From the NCBI RefSeq assembly GCF_014268935.2, contig NZ_JABWRJ020000004.1, positions 186,001 through 250,000 on the forward strand: a DNA stretch of 64,000 nucleotides. The letters are read 5' to 3'. Below, in pieces: positions 54,001-63,700 of the stretch. Within the stretch, counting starts at the first letter, position 1, and the number at the start of each line of letters is the position of its first letter. The notes beneath the pieces are model-generated. The model searched no databases. It was not told the DNA's origin and saw nothing but the letters and a program-made list of their open reading frames with translations. The translations under genes were made by a program, and so were the position numbers. The stretch is from Pseudomonas peradeniyensis. GTDB taxonomy: Bacteria > Pseudomonadota > Gammaproteobacteria > Pseudomonadales > Pseudomonadaceae.

Positions 54001-54742
54001 GCGGTTGCTCGCCGGCCAGTTGCTGGCGCCAGTAACCGAGCTGACGCTCCTGCTCGCCCGCCTCCATCCAGTCGCGCTGCCACAGCGCGTAGTCGGCATA
54101 CTGGATCGGCAGCTCGGCCAGGGTCACCGGCGAGCCCTGACGCAAGCCTTGGTAAAGACGGATCAGCTCGTCCACCAGGATCGGCGTGGACCAGCCATCG
54201 GAGACGATATGGTGCACGGTGAGGATCAGCACATGCTCATCAGGCCCCAGCACCAGCAGCCTGACCCGCAGCAGCGGGCCCTGTTGCAGGTCGAAGGGTT
54301 GCTGCACCTCGGCTTCCACCCGCGCGCGGATGGCCGCTTCCAGATTCGCCGGATCGGCAACCGCGAACGGCTCCACCGCCAATGCCAATGACATCGGCGG
54401 ATGGACGATCTGCACCGCGCCGTCACCCTCCTGGCGGAAGGTGGTGCGCAGGGTCTCGTGGCGCGCCACCAGGCTGTCGAAGCTGCGCTGCAACGCCTCG
54501 ATATCCAGTGTGCCCTTGAGTCGCAGCGCCGCCGGAATGTTGTAGGCGGCGCTGTGCGGATCGAGCTGCCAGAGGAACCACTGGCGCTGCTGTGCGTATG
54601 AAAGCGCTGCCCCGTCCGCAGATTCCCTTCTGAAGATCGGGGTGACCCCGTAGAGGTTGACACCCTGGCGCTTGAGCAAGGCTGCCAATGCCTTGCGCTC
54701 CCTGGTGGACAGCGACTTTACGGAGTCGAGCAGCTCTTGCAC
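45071..54742 (-). CDS. NRPS of pyoverdine type: C-A(Thr)-T-C-A(Thr)-T-C-A(Lys-like)-T
   Basis: A 3223-residue synthetase of three complete modules and no epimerase. The opening VKSLSTRERKALAALLKRQG closely resembles PvdD/PvdI N-termini. Condensation motifs HHIVSDG (about residue 180) and HHIVADG (about 1230 and 2284) are intact, as are three GGHS carrier serines (about 1045, 2095, 3158). A1 and A2 both give D-F-W-N-I-G-M-V-H-K (Thr). A3 gives D-A-E-D-H-G-T-V-S-K, near the DGEDHGTV code I recall for Lys in pyoverdine synthetases, so a basic residue is likely. The start is a GTG with GGGAG nine bases upstream, 15 bases after the preceding NRPS stop. The C-terminal tail, SLSDDGLSDIERMMNEMAG, may dock to the next enzyme. 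Confidence 0.9.
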   Translation of the reverse strand: MQELLDSVKSLSTRERKALAALLKRQGVNLYGVTPIFRRESADGAALSYAQQRQWFLWQLDPHSAAYNIPAALRLKGTLDIEALQRSFDSLVARHETLRTTFRQEGDGAVQIVHPPMSLALAVEPFAVADPANLEAAIRARVEAEVQQPFDLQQGPLLRVRLLVLGPDEHVLILTVHHIVSDGWSTPILVDELIRLYQGLRQGSPVTLAELPIQYADYALWQRDWMEAGEQERQLGYWRQQLAGEQPLLELPVDRPRPSVQNFHGARLAIDIDASLAQALKALARQQGVTLFMLLLASFQTLLHRYSGQADIRVGVPVANRARAETQGLIGFFVNTQVLKAEFAPQTTFTALLQQVREAALQAQAHQDLPFEQLVEALQPERSMSHNPLFQVLFNHQAESPGMARQLGELQVEGLSWEGQTTQFDLILNTAEKDGGLIAALTYATSLFDPATVERIGRHWRNLLQSICQDHAQRVAQLPLLDTAEQGEWKTEVQRYPSTLCAHELIEAQAARTPEAIAVTFAGQALSYDQLNRRANRLAHKLREQGVGPDVLVGIAVERGFEMIVGLLAILKAGGAYVPLDPEYPQDRLSYMMEDSGIQLLLTQDHLLADLPVPAQVRSLKLEDDLAGYSEENPAHLTQPDNLAYVIYTSGSTGKPKGTLLPHHNLLRLFKATDAWFGFGPQDVWTLFHSYAFDFSVWEIFGALLHGGRLVIVPREVTRSPEDFHQLLVEQGVTVLNQTPSAFKPLMRVACDSADDLALRYVIFGGEALDVAALQPWFERFGEDCDNLINMYGITETTVHVTYRPIGFADTQQPGSPIGAAIPDLSMYVLDADFNPVAKGCTGELHVGHAGLARGYHNRASLTAERFVPDPFSSEGGRLYRTGDLARYRGQEVIEYVGRIDHQVKIRGFRIELGEIEARLQEHAAVREVLVLDIDGAGGKQLAAYLIAQDPSADHAVLRDTLKQHLKANLPDYMVPTHFLVLEQWPLTANGKLDRKALPKPDASQLQQGYVAPRTELEQQLAAIWSEVLKVEQVGLHDNFFELGGHSLLATQVTSRIRQRLELEVPLRSLFESADLQAFAQAAGQGSASQAPAFTVVDRNQPLPLSYAQQRQWFLWQLEPDSAAYNIPSALRLKGELNIEALRSSFAALIARHETLRTTFHQEGDQAWQRIHPASDFDLAVETVNAEALQARIVEEAAQPFDLEHGPLLRARLLRLAADDYVLVLTLHHIVADGWSMPVMVDEVVRLYAAHCQGIAPQLPALAFQYADYAAWQRQWMEAGEQARQLDYWRRRLGDEQPLLELPTDRPRPLQQSHAGARLDIRLEHELVEALKATARQQGVTLFMLLLASFQTLLHRLSGQSQVRVGVPVANRTRAETEDLIGFFVNTQVLDARFDLRTTFAELLQQVRQTAVQAQAHQDLPFEQLVEALQPERSMSHSPLFQVLFNHKAENPGMAQELAGLRIEGLDWEDRTTQFDLVLNTVEHSTGLNAILTYATALFDPATAERLGGYWRNLLQGICQDSGQRVAQLPLLDAAELVELQADVQRYPSAECAHVLIEAQAARMPEAIAVTFAGQSLSYDQLNRRANRLAHKLREQGVGPDVLVGIAVERGFEMIVGLLAILKAGGAYVPLDPEYPQDRLSYMMEDSGIQLLLTQDHLLADLPVPAQVRSLKLEDDLAGYSDENPEHVTQPDNLAYVIYTSGSTGKPKGTLLPHDNLLRLFKATDAWFGFGPQDVWTLFHSYAFDFSVWEIFGALLHGGRLVIVPRETTRSPEDFHQLLVEQGVTVLNQTPSAFKPLMRVACDSASDLSLRYVIFGGEALDVAALQPWFERFGEDCDNLINMYGITETTVHVTYRPIGFADTQQPGSPIGAAIPDLSMYVLDADFNPVAKGCTGELHVGHAGLARGYHNRASLTAERFVPDPFSSEGGRLYRTGDLARYRSQDVIEYVGRIDHQVKIRGFRIELGEIEARLQEHASVREVLVLDIDGAGGKQLAAYLIAHDTNADHAALRDTLKQHLKANLPDYMVPTHFLVLEQWPLTANGKLDRKALPKPDASQLQQGYVAPRTQLEQQLAAIWSEVLKVEQVGLHDNFFELGGHSLLATQVTSRIRQRLELEVPLRSLFESADLLAFAQAAGQGSASQAPAFTVVDRSQPLPLSYAQQRQWFLWQLEPESAAYHIPAALQLKGRINLEALRQAFEALVTRHESLRTTFEQQGGEARQRIQAPATFTLVMESLQDTSTEAVRERVAREIQRPFDLTQGPLLRVRLLRLAEDEHVLVLTLHHIVADGWSMPIMVDEVVNAYLALSQGRQPELPALAVQYADYAAWQRQWMAAGEQARQLDYWLAQLGGEHYVLQLPTDHPRPTVQSHAGRSLAIEVPAPLVQALKAQARQQGVTLFMLLLASFQSLLHRQTGQADIRVGVPIANRTRAETEGLIGFFVNTQVLKAQFELHTTFSELLQQVKHNALQAQAHQDLPFEQLVEALQPERSLSHNPLFQVMFNHQAQRSDQARELPGLSIEGLSWGNPTAHLDLALDTFESADGLGATLTYVSDLFEHATIERMAAHWLNLLQAVSIQPAQRIVELPLLDAAQRQNILEQWSRHEAVYPDQRTVQQLIADQAARTPQATALICEGQQLTYQALDQRANQLAHRLREEGIGPDVRVGIALPRSLDMVVGLLAVLKAGGAYVPLDPDYPHERLAYMMEDSGIVLLLGHSAQLQGLAVAPQVRCLCLDSEPLDAWPNHALAEQGDPDNLAYIMYTSGSTGRPKGVGISAAALSRHAHVAKGFCGLSAADRVLQFSTFNFDAFVEQLYPALICGASVVVRGPTLWDSETFYREVVTQGITFADLPTAYWHLLAKDFAAKGPRDYGVLRQIHMGGEAMAADAVLAWQQAGLGHVRLLNTYGPTEATVSVMSHDCSAYVTGEQPLPVQIPIGKALAGRSIHLVDADGDLAVPGAIGELLVGGELLARGYHNRPGLTAERFIPDPFATTPGARLYRTGDLARYREQGVVEYAGRIDHQVKIRGFRIELGEIEARLREHPAVREVLVVDIDGPGGKQLAAYLVPDAMPEEDGGLRAELKAHLGASLPDYMVPMYLVLLERMPLLPNGKLDRKALPAPDTRQAQSAYVAPVSELEQQLAALWAEVLEVERVGLMDDFFELGGHSLLAAQLISKINSGLGIDIPLRLLFEKPQLNDFAQACASTGLSLSDDGLSDIERMMNEMAGV
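48446..50083 (-). repeat. Thr-module block, copy 2
   Basis: Same block as copy 1; identity continues past the carrier serine into the next C domain (LFESADLLAFAQAAGQGSAS and following). It differs by few residues, e.g. ARMPEAIAV and HDNLLRLF. Confidence 0.85.
51598..53238 (-). repeat. Thr-module block, copy 3
   Basis: Same block as copy 1, with the shared extension into the following C domain. Small differences include ENPAHLTQPDNLAY and DSADDLALRY. Confidence 0.85.
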
Positions 54743-54757
54743 TTTGAATGTCTCCCG

Positions 54758-57700
54758 CTAAGCGATCAGATTATCTATTTCCTGTGCAGTAAGACGTTTC
54801 AAGGCCTCCAGGGATTTAGTCAGTTCGTCATGGGCGTTGGCGACCTGCCCCGACTTGCGCTCGACCACCTGGCTGAAATCGGCCAGGGTGGCCTGCTCGA
54901 ACAGCTCGTTCAGGCTCAGGTCGACGCCCAGTTGCTCACGCACCCGGCCGATCACCTGGACAATCAGCAGCGAGTGCCCACCCAGGTCGAAGAAATTGTC
55001 CTGCAGGCCCACCCGCTCGACGTGCAGCACCTCGGCCCAGATCGCCGCCAGCTTGCGCTCCAGCTCCGTGACCGGCACCACATGGGCCAGCTGCAGCTGG
55101 CTGGCATCCGGCAGCGGCAGGGCCTTGCGGTCCAGCTTGCCGTTGGGGGTCTGCGGCATGCGCGCCAGGCCCACCAGGTGGCTCGGCACCATGTAGTCCG
55201 GCAGCCCGGCCTTCAGGTGCGCGCGCAGCTCGCCGCGCAGCGCTTCCACGCCTTGCTGCGCGTCGTGCAGCACCAGGTAGGCCGCCAGCTGCTTGCCGGC
55301 CGGGCCGTCGATATCGATCACCGCGGCCTCGCGGATCGCCGGATGCAGCAGCAGGCGCTCCTCGATTTCGCCCAGCTCGATACGGAAGCCACGGATCTTC
55401 ACCTGATGGTCCAGGCGCCCGACATACTCGATCACGCCGTCATCGCGGTAGCGGGTCAGGTCGCCGGTGCGGTACAGGCGCGCGCCCGGCTCGCTGGCGA
55501 ACGGATCCGGCACGAAACGCTCGGCGGTCAGGCCCGGACGCTTGTGGTAGCCGCGCGCCAGGCCATCGCCGCCGATCAGCAGCTCGCCGCGCGCACCTTG
55601 CGGCAACAGGTCCAGCTCGGCGCCGAGCACATGCAGGCGGGTGTTGGCCAGCGGACGGCCCAGCCACACGTCGTCGCTGGCGGTCAGGTAGTGGCAGGCC
55701 GACCAGATGGTGGTCTCGGTCGGGCCGTAGACGTTCCACACATGCCCGGCCTGGGCAATCAGGCGCTGGGCCAGCTCGGCGCTCAGCGCCTCGCCGCCGC
55801 ACAGCACCTTCTTGCCGGCGAAGGCCCCGGGCGTGGCGGCATCCAGCAGCATGCGCCAGGTCGATGGCGTGGCCTGGACGACACTGACCGCCTGGGTCTG
55901 GATCACCGCCAGCAAGGCCTGCGGGTCCTTGTTCACCTGCTCGCCCAGCACCACCACGCTGGCGCCGCACAGCAACGGCAGGTACAGCTCAAGCCCGGCG
56001 ATGTCGAACGACAGCGAGGTCAGCGACAGCACCTTGTCCGAGGCGTCGATGCCCGGCTGGCGGGCCATGCTGCACAGGAAGTTGACCAGCGCGTCGTGGC
56101 GGATGGTCACGCCCTTGGGCTTGCCGGTGGAGCCGGAGGTGTAGATCACGTAGGCGAGGTTTTCCGGATGCGCCAGCTGGCGCGGATTGTCCTCGCTGCA
56201 CTCGACCGGCAGCGGCTGGTCCAGGCACAGGCTGTGCACCTGCGGCGGAATCGGCAGGCGCTGCAGCAGGCTGGCCTGGGTCAGCAGCAGCGCGATGCCG
56301 CTGTCCTCCATCATGTAGGCCAGGCGGTCCTCGGGGAACTGCGGGTCCAGCGGCACATAGGCGCCGCCGGCCTTGAGCACCGCCAGCAGGCCGACCAGCA
56401 TTTCCAGGCTGCGCTCCACGGCGATGCCCACCAGCACATCGGGGCCGACGCCCAGGCTGCGCAGGTGATGGGCCAGGGCATTGGCGCGACGGTTCAGTTG
56501 CTCGTAGCTCAGCGACTGCTCGCCCAGCACCGCGGCGATGGCCTGCGGCGTGCGCGCGGCCTGCTCTTCGATCAATTGCTGGACGGTCTGCCCACGTGGA
56601 TAGTCGGTGGCGCTGTCATTCCAGGCGTGCAGGGTGCGCTCGCGCTCCTCGCGCCTCAGCAGCGGCAAGTCGGCAACCCGCTGAGCCGCGTCCTGGCAGA
56701 TGCCCTGCAACAGGTTGCGCCAGTGCTCGGCCATGCGCGCCACGCTGGCGGCCTCGAACAGGCTGGTGGCGTAGGTCAGGGTCGCGCTCAGGCCACCTTC
56801 ATGCTCGGCGGTGTCCAGGGTCAGGTCGAACTGCGCGGTCTGCTTGTCCGAGACCAGCCCCTGCAGGCTGAGGCCCGCCAGCTCACGGGATTCGCCCAGC
56901 ACCTGGGTCTGGTGGTTGAACATCACCTGGAACAGCGGGCTGTGGCTCAGGCTGCGCTCCGGCTGCAGGGCCTCGACCAGTTGCTCGAAGGGCAGCTCCT
57001 GATGCGCCTGGGCGCCCAGGGCGGTGTGCTTGACCTGTTGCAGCAGTTCGTCGAAGCGCAGTTGCGGCTGGAAGCGGGCATCCAGTACCTGGGTGTTGAC
57101 GAAGAAGCCGATCAGCCCTTCGGTCTCGGCCCGGGTGCGGTTGGCCACCGGCACGCCGACGCGGATGTCGGCCTGACCGGAATGGCGATGCAGCAAGGCC
57201 TGGAACGACGCCAGCAGGAGCATGAACAGGGTCACGTCCTGTTGCCCGGCCAACGACTTGAGCTGGGCAACCAGGCCCGGCTCCAGGCTCACCTGCAGGC
57301 GGGCACCGTCGTATTGCTGCACGGCCGGACGCGGACGGTCAGTGGCCAGTTCGAGGATCGGCTGGGTGCTGCCCAGGCGCGCTTGCCAGTAGTCCAACTG
57401 GCGCTGTTGCTCGCCGGCCTCCATCCACTGGCGCTGCCAGGCGGCGTAGTCGGCGTACTGGAACGCCAGGGCCGGCAGCTGCGGGGCCTGGCCGTGCAGA
57501 TGGCTTTCATAGCCGCGCACCAGTTCGTCGACCATGATCGGCATCGACCAGCCATCGGCGACGATATGGTGCAGGGTCAGCACCAGCACGTGGTCGTCGG
57601 CGGCCAGGCGCAGCAGGCGGGCGCGCAGCAGCGGGCCGTGCTCGAGGTTGAACGGCTCGCGCACCTGGGCCTCGACCCAGGCCTGCAGCGCCGTTTCATC

Positions 57701-60700
57701 CAGGGCAGCCGACGCGACCTGCAGCGGTACATCGAGCGTCGGGTGAACCACCTGCTCGGCGCTGTCGCCCTGCTGCCTGAAGGTGGTGCGCAGGGTTTCG
57801 TGGCGGGCGATCAGCGCGGCGAAGCTGCTACGCAGTGCCTCGATGTTCAGCTCGCCCTTCAGGCGCAAGGCCGATGGGATGTTGTAGGCGGCGCTGTCCG
57901 GCTCCAGCTGCCAGAGGAACCACTGGCGTTGCTGGGCATAGGACAGCGGCAGCGGCTGGCTGCGATCTACCACGCTGAAGGCCGGTGCTTGGCTGGCAGA
58001 GCCTTGACCGGTGGCCTGGGCGAAGGCCTGCAGGTCGGCGGACTCGAACAGGCTGCGCAGTGGGACTTCCAGCTCCAGGCGCTGGCGGATGCGCGAGGTC
58101 ACCTGGGTGGCCAGCAACGAGTGGCCACCGAGCTCGAAGAAGTTGTCGTGCAGGCCAACCTGCTCGACTTTCAGCACTTCGCTCCAGATCGCGGCCAGCT
58201 GTTGTTCCAGCGCCGTACGCGGGGCCACGTAGCCCTGTTGCAGCTGACTGGCATCCGGTTTCGGCAGAGCCTTGCGGTCCAGCTTGCCGTTGGCCGTCAG
58301 CGGCCACTGGTCCAATACCAGGAAGTGGGTCGGGACCATGTAGTCCGGCAAGTTGGCTTTCAGGTGCTGTCTCAGCGTGTCACGCAGCGCTGCGTGGTCT
58401 GCATTTTCGTCTTGGGCGATCAGGTAGGCCGCCAGTTGCTTGCCCCCTGCCCCGTCGATATCCAGCACCAGCACTTCGCGCACGGCAGAGTGCTCTTGCA
58501 GACGTGCTTCGATTTCGCCCAGCTCGATACGGAAGCCACGGATCTTCACCTGATGGTCGATCCGGCCCACGTACTCGATCACCTCCTGGCCGCGATAACG
58601 CGCCAGGTCGCCGGTGCGGTACAGGCGTCCGCCTTCGCTGGAGAACGGATCCGGCACGAAACGTTCGGCCGTCAGCGAGGCACGGTTGTGGTAACCGCGC
58701 GCCAGGCCGGCATGACCGACGTGCAGCTCGCCCGTGCAACCCTTGGCCACCGGGTTGAAATCGGCATCCAGTACATACATCGACAGGTCCGGAATCGCCG
58801 CACCGATCGGGCTGCCCGGCTGCTGCGTGTCGGCGAAGCGGATCGGCCGGTAGGTCACGTGGACCGTGGTCTCGGTGATGCCGTACATGTTGATGAGGTT
58901 GTCGCAGTCTTCGCCGAAGCGCTCGAACCACGGTTGCAGCGCGGCCACATCCAGGGCTTCGCCGCCGAAGATCACGTAGCGCAGCGAAAGGTCGGACGCA
59001 CTGTCACAGGCCACTCGCATCAGCGGCTTGAATGCCGACGGGGTCTGGTTCAGCACGGTGATGCCCTGCTCCACCAGCAACTGATGGAAGTCTTCCGGCG
59101 AACGCGTGGTTTCACGCGGCACGATCACCAGACGACCGCCGTGCAGCAGCGCGCCGAAGATCTCCCACACCGAGAAGTCGAAGGCGTACGAGTGGAACAG
59201 CGTCCATACATCCTGCGGGCCAAAGCCGAACCAGGCATCGGTCGCCTTGAACAGGCGCAGCAGGTTGTGGTGCGGCAGCAGCGTGCCTTTCGGCTTGCCG
59301 GTAGAGCCCGAGGTGTAGATCACGTAAGCCAGGTTGTCCGGCTGAGTCAGGTGCGCGGGATTTTCGTCGCTGTAGCCGGCCAGATCGTCTTCCAGCTTCA
59401 GGCTGCGAACCTGCGCCGGCACGGGCAGGTCGGCCAGCAGATGACCTTGAGTCAGCAGCAGTTGAATACCGCTGTCTTCCATCATGTAGCTCAGGCGGTC
59501 CTGCGGGTACTCCGGATCCAGCGGCACGTAAGCGCCACCCGCCTTGAGGATCGCCAGCAGGCCAACGATCATCTCGAACCCGCGCTCCACCGCGATGCCC
59601 ACCAGCACATCCGGCCCCACGCCCTGCTCGCGCAGCTTGTGCGCCAGGCGGTTGGCGCGGCGGTTGAGCTGGTCGTAGCTCAGCGACTGCCCGGCGAAGG
59701 TCACAGCGATTGCACTAGGCGTACTTGCCGCCTGCGCCTCGATCAGCTCATGAGTGCAAGCCGTGCTCGGATAGCTGGCCACCTCCTGCAGGTCTTCCAC
59801 CGGCAGGCTAAGCGCACCCAGTGCACGCTCACCGTCAGCCGCCAACTGCGCAAGCAGGTGCTGGAAGTGCCCCGCCAACTGGTCGATGGCCTGTTCGCTG
59901 AAGCACTGGCGATCAAAGCTGAAACCTGCCTCCAGGCGCTCACCCACTTGCACCACCAGGGTCAGCGGGTAGTTGGTCTGCTCCTGGTTGAGCACCTCGC
60001 CGAACTGCAGCCCCTGCGGCGCGCCCTGTTGCAGCGCCTCGGCGACCGGGTAGTTCTCGAAGACCAGAATGTTGTCGAACAGCGCCTCGCCGCTCCAGCC
60101 GGCCCAGCGCTGGATCTCGTACAGCGGCGTGTGTTCGTGTTCGCGCAAGGCCAGGTTCAGCGCCTGGACCTGCTGCACCCAGTCGCCCACGGTCTGTTCC
60201 GGGCGCGGGCTGGCGACCACCGGCAAGGTGTTGATGAACAGCCCCAGTTGCTCCTCGACGCCCGGCAATTCGGCCGGACGACCGGCCACGGTGGCACCGA
60301 AGGTCACGCTGGCCTGGCCGGTGTAGCGCTGCAACAGCAGCAGCCAGGCGGCCTGGACCAGGGTGTTGAGGGTGACGCGCTGGTCCCGGGCGAAGTCCGC
60401 CAGCTGGCGGGTCTGCTGCGCCTCGAAACGCAACGCCAGGCCGCCATGGCCCTGCCCCTGGGCCTGGCCCGAAGACTTGAACGCCTGGACCAACCGGGTC
60501 GGCTCTTGCAGCTCGGCCACCTGCCCGCGCCAGAAGGTTTCGCTGGCCTGCTGGTCCTGGCCTTGCAGCCACTGGATATAGTCGCGGTAACGGCTGGTCT
60601 TGGCGCTCGGCGTCACGCCGCTGTAGCGCTGCAGCACCTCGCCCAGTAGGCGAGAGCTGCTCCAGCCGTCCATCAGGATGTGATGGCTGGTGTAGATCAG

Positions 60701-63700
60701 GTGATGGCTGTCATCACCCGTGCGGATCAGCGTCAGGCGCAGCAGCGGGCCGCTGGCCAGGTCGAAACCGGCCTGGCGTTCGGCCTGGGCCACGGCATCC
60801 GCATCCTGGGGCTGGTCGAGCTCGACGAAAGGCACCTGTACCTGACGGCGTACCACCTGCACCGGTGCCGGCAGATCCTGCGGGAAGCAGCTGCGCAGCA
60901 CTTCGTGGTTGTCCACCACCGCCTGCCAGGCCGCCCGGAAACGCGCCATGTCCAGCCCGCGCACATCCACGCGCAGCTGGTTGATGTAGTTGCCCGCCGC
61001 CTGCTCGTAGAGGCTGTGGAACAGCATGCCCTGCTGCATCGGCGACAGCGGATAGAGATCTTCGATCTCCCCGGCCGCCAGCGGCAGGCCGTCCAGTTGC
61101 GCCTGGGTCAGCTCGGCCAGCGGGAAGTCCGATGGGGTGACGCCCTGGTGCGGCGCCTGGGCGCAGTGCTCGACCAGCTCGGTGAGCACCTGCTCGTAGC
61201 GGCGCGCCAGGGCTTCGATGGTTTCGGGGTGGAACACCTCGCGGCTGAAGCTCCAGTCCAGCTCCAGCTCGCCCTGGTAGACCTGCCCGGTGATGCCGAG
61301 CCAGTTGCCCAGCGGGCTGTCCAGGTCCTGGGTGGCGCCGCTGCCCTCGCTGGCCGGGGTGAACAAGGCACCCTCGGCCTCGGCGAAACTGCCGTCGAAC
61401 TGGCCCAGGTAGTTGAAGGTCACCCGCGGCTGCGGCAATGCCGCCAGGCGCGCGCGCAGGTCGGGCTCGCCGAGGTAGCGCAGCACGCCGTAGCCGATGC
61501 CTTTGTTCGGCACCGCACGCAGTTGCTCCTTGATCGCGCACAGCCCCGCGCACAGCCCATGGGCCGGCGTCAGGCGCACCGGGAACAGGCTGCTGAACCA
61601 ACCCAGGGTGCGGCTGAGGTCCAGTTCCGGGAACAGGTCCTCGCGGCCATGGCCTTCGAGCTGGATCAGTACCGATTCCTCTTCGGTCCAGTCGCACAGC
61701 ACCCGCGCCAGGGCCGCCAGCAGCAGATCGTTGACCTGGGTGCGGTAGGCGGCGGGCGCCACTTGCAGCAGTTTGCGGGTCAGCGCGGTGTCCAGGCGCG
61801 ACGAGGCATGGGCGACGTGACGGTTGGTCTGGGCGCCCGCCGGATTGTCCCGTGGCAATTCATCGCCAGCAGCTGCGAGGCCGTCCAGCCAGTAGTCGGC
61901 CTCAGACAGCAGTTCAGGGCTGCGGGCATGGGTGCCAAGGCGCTCGGCCCAGGCCTTGAGCGAACTGCTCTTGGCCGCCAGCGTCAGCGGTTTGTCCGCG
62001 GCCAGGGCCGTGTAGGCCAGTTGCAGATCTTCCAGCAGCACCCGCCAGGACACCCCGTCGACCACCAGGTGGTGGATCACCAGCAGCAAACGCTGCTGGC
62101 CTTCGGGCAGGTCGACCAGCAACGCCCGCAGCAGCGGCCCCTTGGCCAGGTCGAGGCTGCGCTGGGCCTGCTCGGCCAGGGCCGGTAGCTCAGCCACATC
62201 ATTCAACGCGCGAACCCAAAGAATGTCCTCGGCCTTGCCGGCCTGGAACTCGGCCTGCCAGGTATCGCGCTGGGTGAAGCGCAGGCGCAGGGCGTCGTGC
62301 TGGTCGACCAGCGCCTGCAGCGCGCCCGTCAGGCAGTCGACGCGCAGCGCCTGGGTCGGCTTGAGCAGCAGCGCCTGGTTCCAGTGCTGGCGCTCGGGGA
62401 TAGCGGTTTCGAAGAAACGCGCCTGGATCGGCAGCAACGCCAGCGTGCCGCTGACCTGCTCGACCGCCGCGGCCTTTTTCTCGATGCGCTTGGCCACCGC
62501 CGCCAGCTGGCCGATGGTCTGTTTCTCGAACAGCTGCTTGGGGCTGAGCTTGATGCCCTGGCGCTTGGCCCGGGCAATGATCTGCAGACTGAGGATCGAG
62601 TCGCCGCCCAGTTCGAAGAAGTTATCGGTGCTGCCGACCTGGTCGAGCTTGAGCACCTCGGCCCAGATCGCCGCCAGGGCCTGCTCGATCTCGCCGACCG
62701 GCGCGGTGTACTGGCGCCGGGCGACACCCGGTGCCGGCAGGGCGCGCTTGTCGAGCTTGCCGTTGGCGGTCAGCGGCAGGCGCTCCAGGACCAGGATCTG
62801 CGCCGGCACCATGTAGTCCGGCAGGCGGTCCTGCAGTTGCTGGCGCAAGGCTTCACCCTGCAGCCCCTGCCCCACGCACCAGCCCACCAGTTGCAGGCGG
62901 CTCTCGTCGCCGTCCACCGGCTGGGCCAGGACCACCGCTTCGGCGACCCCGTCCAGCCCCAGCAGCACCCGCGCCACTTCGGCCGGCTCAACGCGATAAC
63001 CGCGCACCTTGACCTGATCGTCGGCGCGGCCGATGAATTCCACCTGGCCCGAACGGTTGCGCCGCACGCGGTCGCCGCTGCGGTACAGGCGCTGGCCCGG
63101 CTGCGTTGGGTCCGGCACGAAGCGTTCGGCGGTCAGGCCCGGCTGGCCGAGGTAACCCTGGGCCACGCTGGCACCGCCGATATACAGCTCGCCCGCGACC
63201 TGGTCGGCCACCGGGTTGAGCACATCGTCGAGCAGCAGCACATGGGCGCCCGGCAGGGCCGTGCCCACTGGCACGGCACGGGCCTCGGCGGCCAGGGTCG
63301 AGACCTCATGGGTCAGCACGCCGACCGTGGTCTCGCTCGGGCCATAGTGGTTGATCAGGCGGCAGCCCGGCTTGAGCCGGCGCACCTGCTCCACCAGGGC
63401 TGGCGTGCAGGCCTCGCCACCGACGATCAGCGCCTGCTCGGGCAGCACATCAGCGGGGTTGCCGGCCTGTAGCAGCGCCGCCAGGTGGCCAGGGACGATC
63501 TTCAGCACACCGACCCGGTGTTCGGCCATGTAGCGGGCGAAGGCGTCCGGGTCGAAGCCCAGCGCCTCGGGCAGCACATGCAGCAGGCGCCCGGCGCACA
63601 AGGCGCCGAACAGCACGGTGTGGCCCAGGTCGGCGGCGATGGTCGAGACCAGCGCCATGCTCGCCTCCGGCGCCGGCGCCAGACGCTCGAGCAGGCCGGC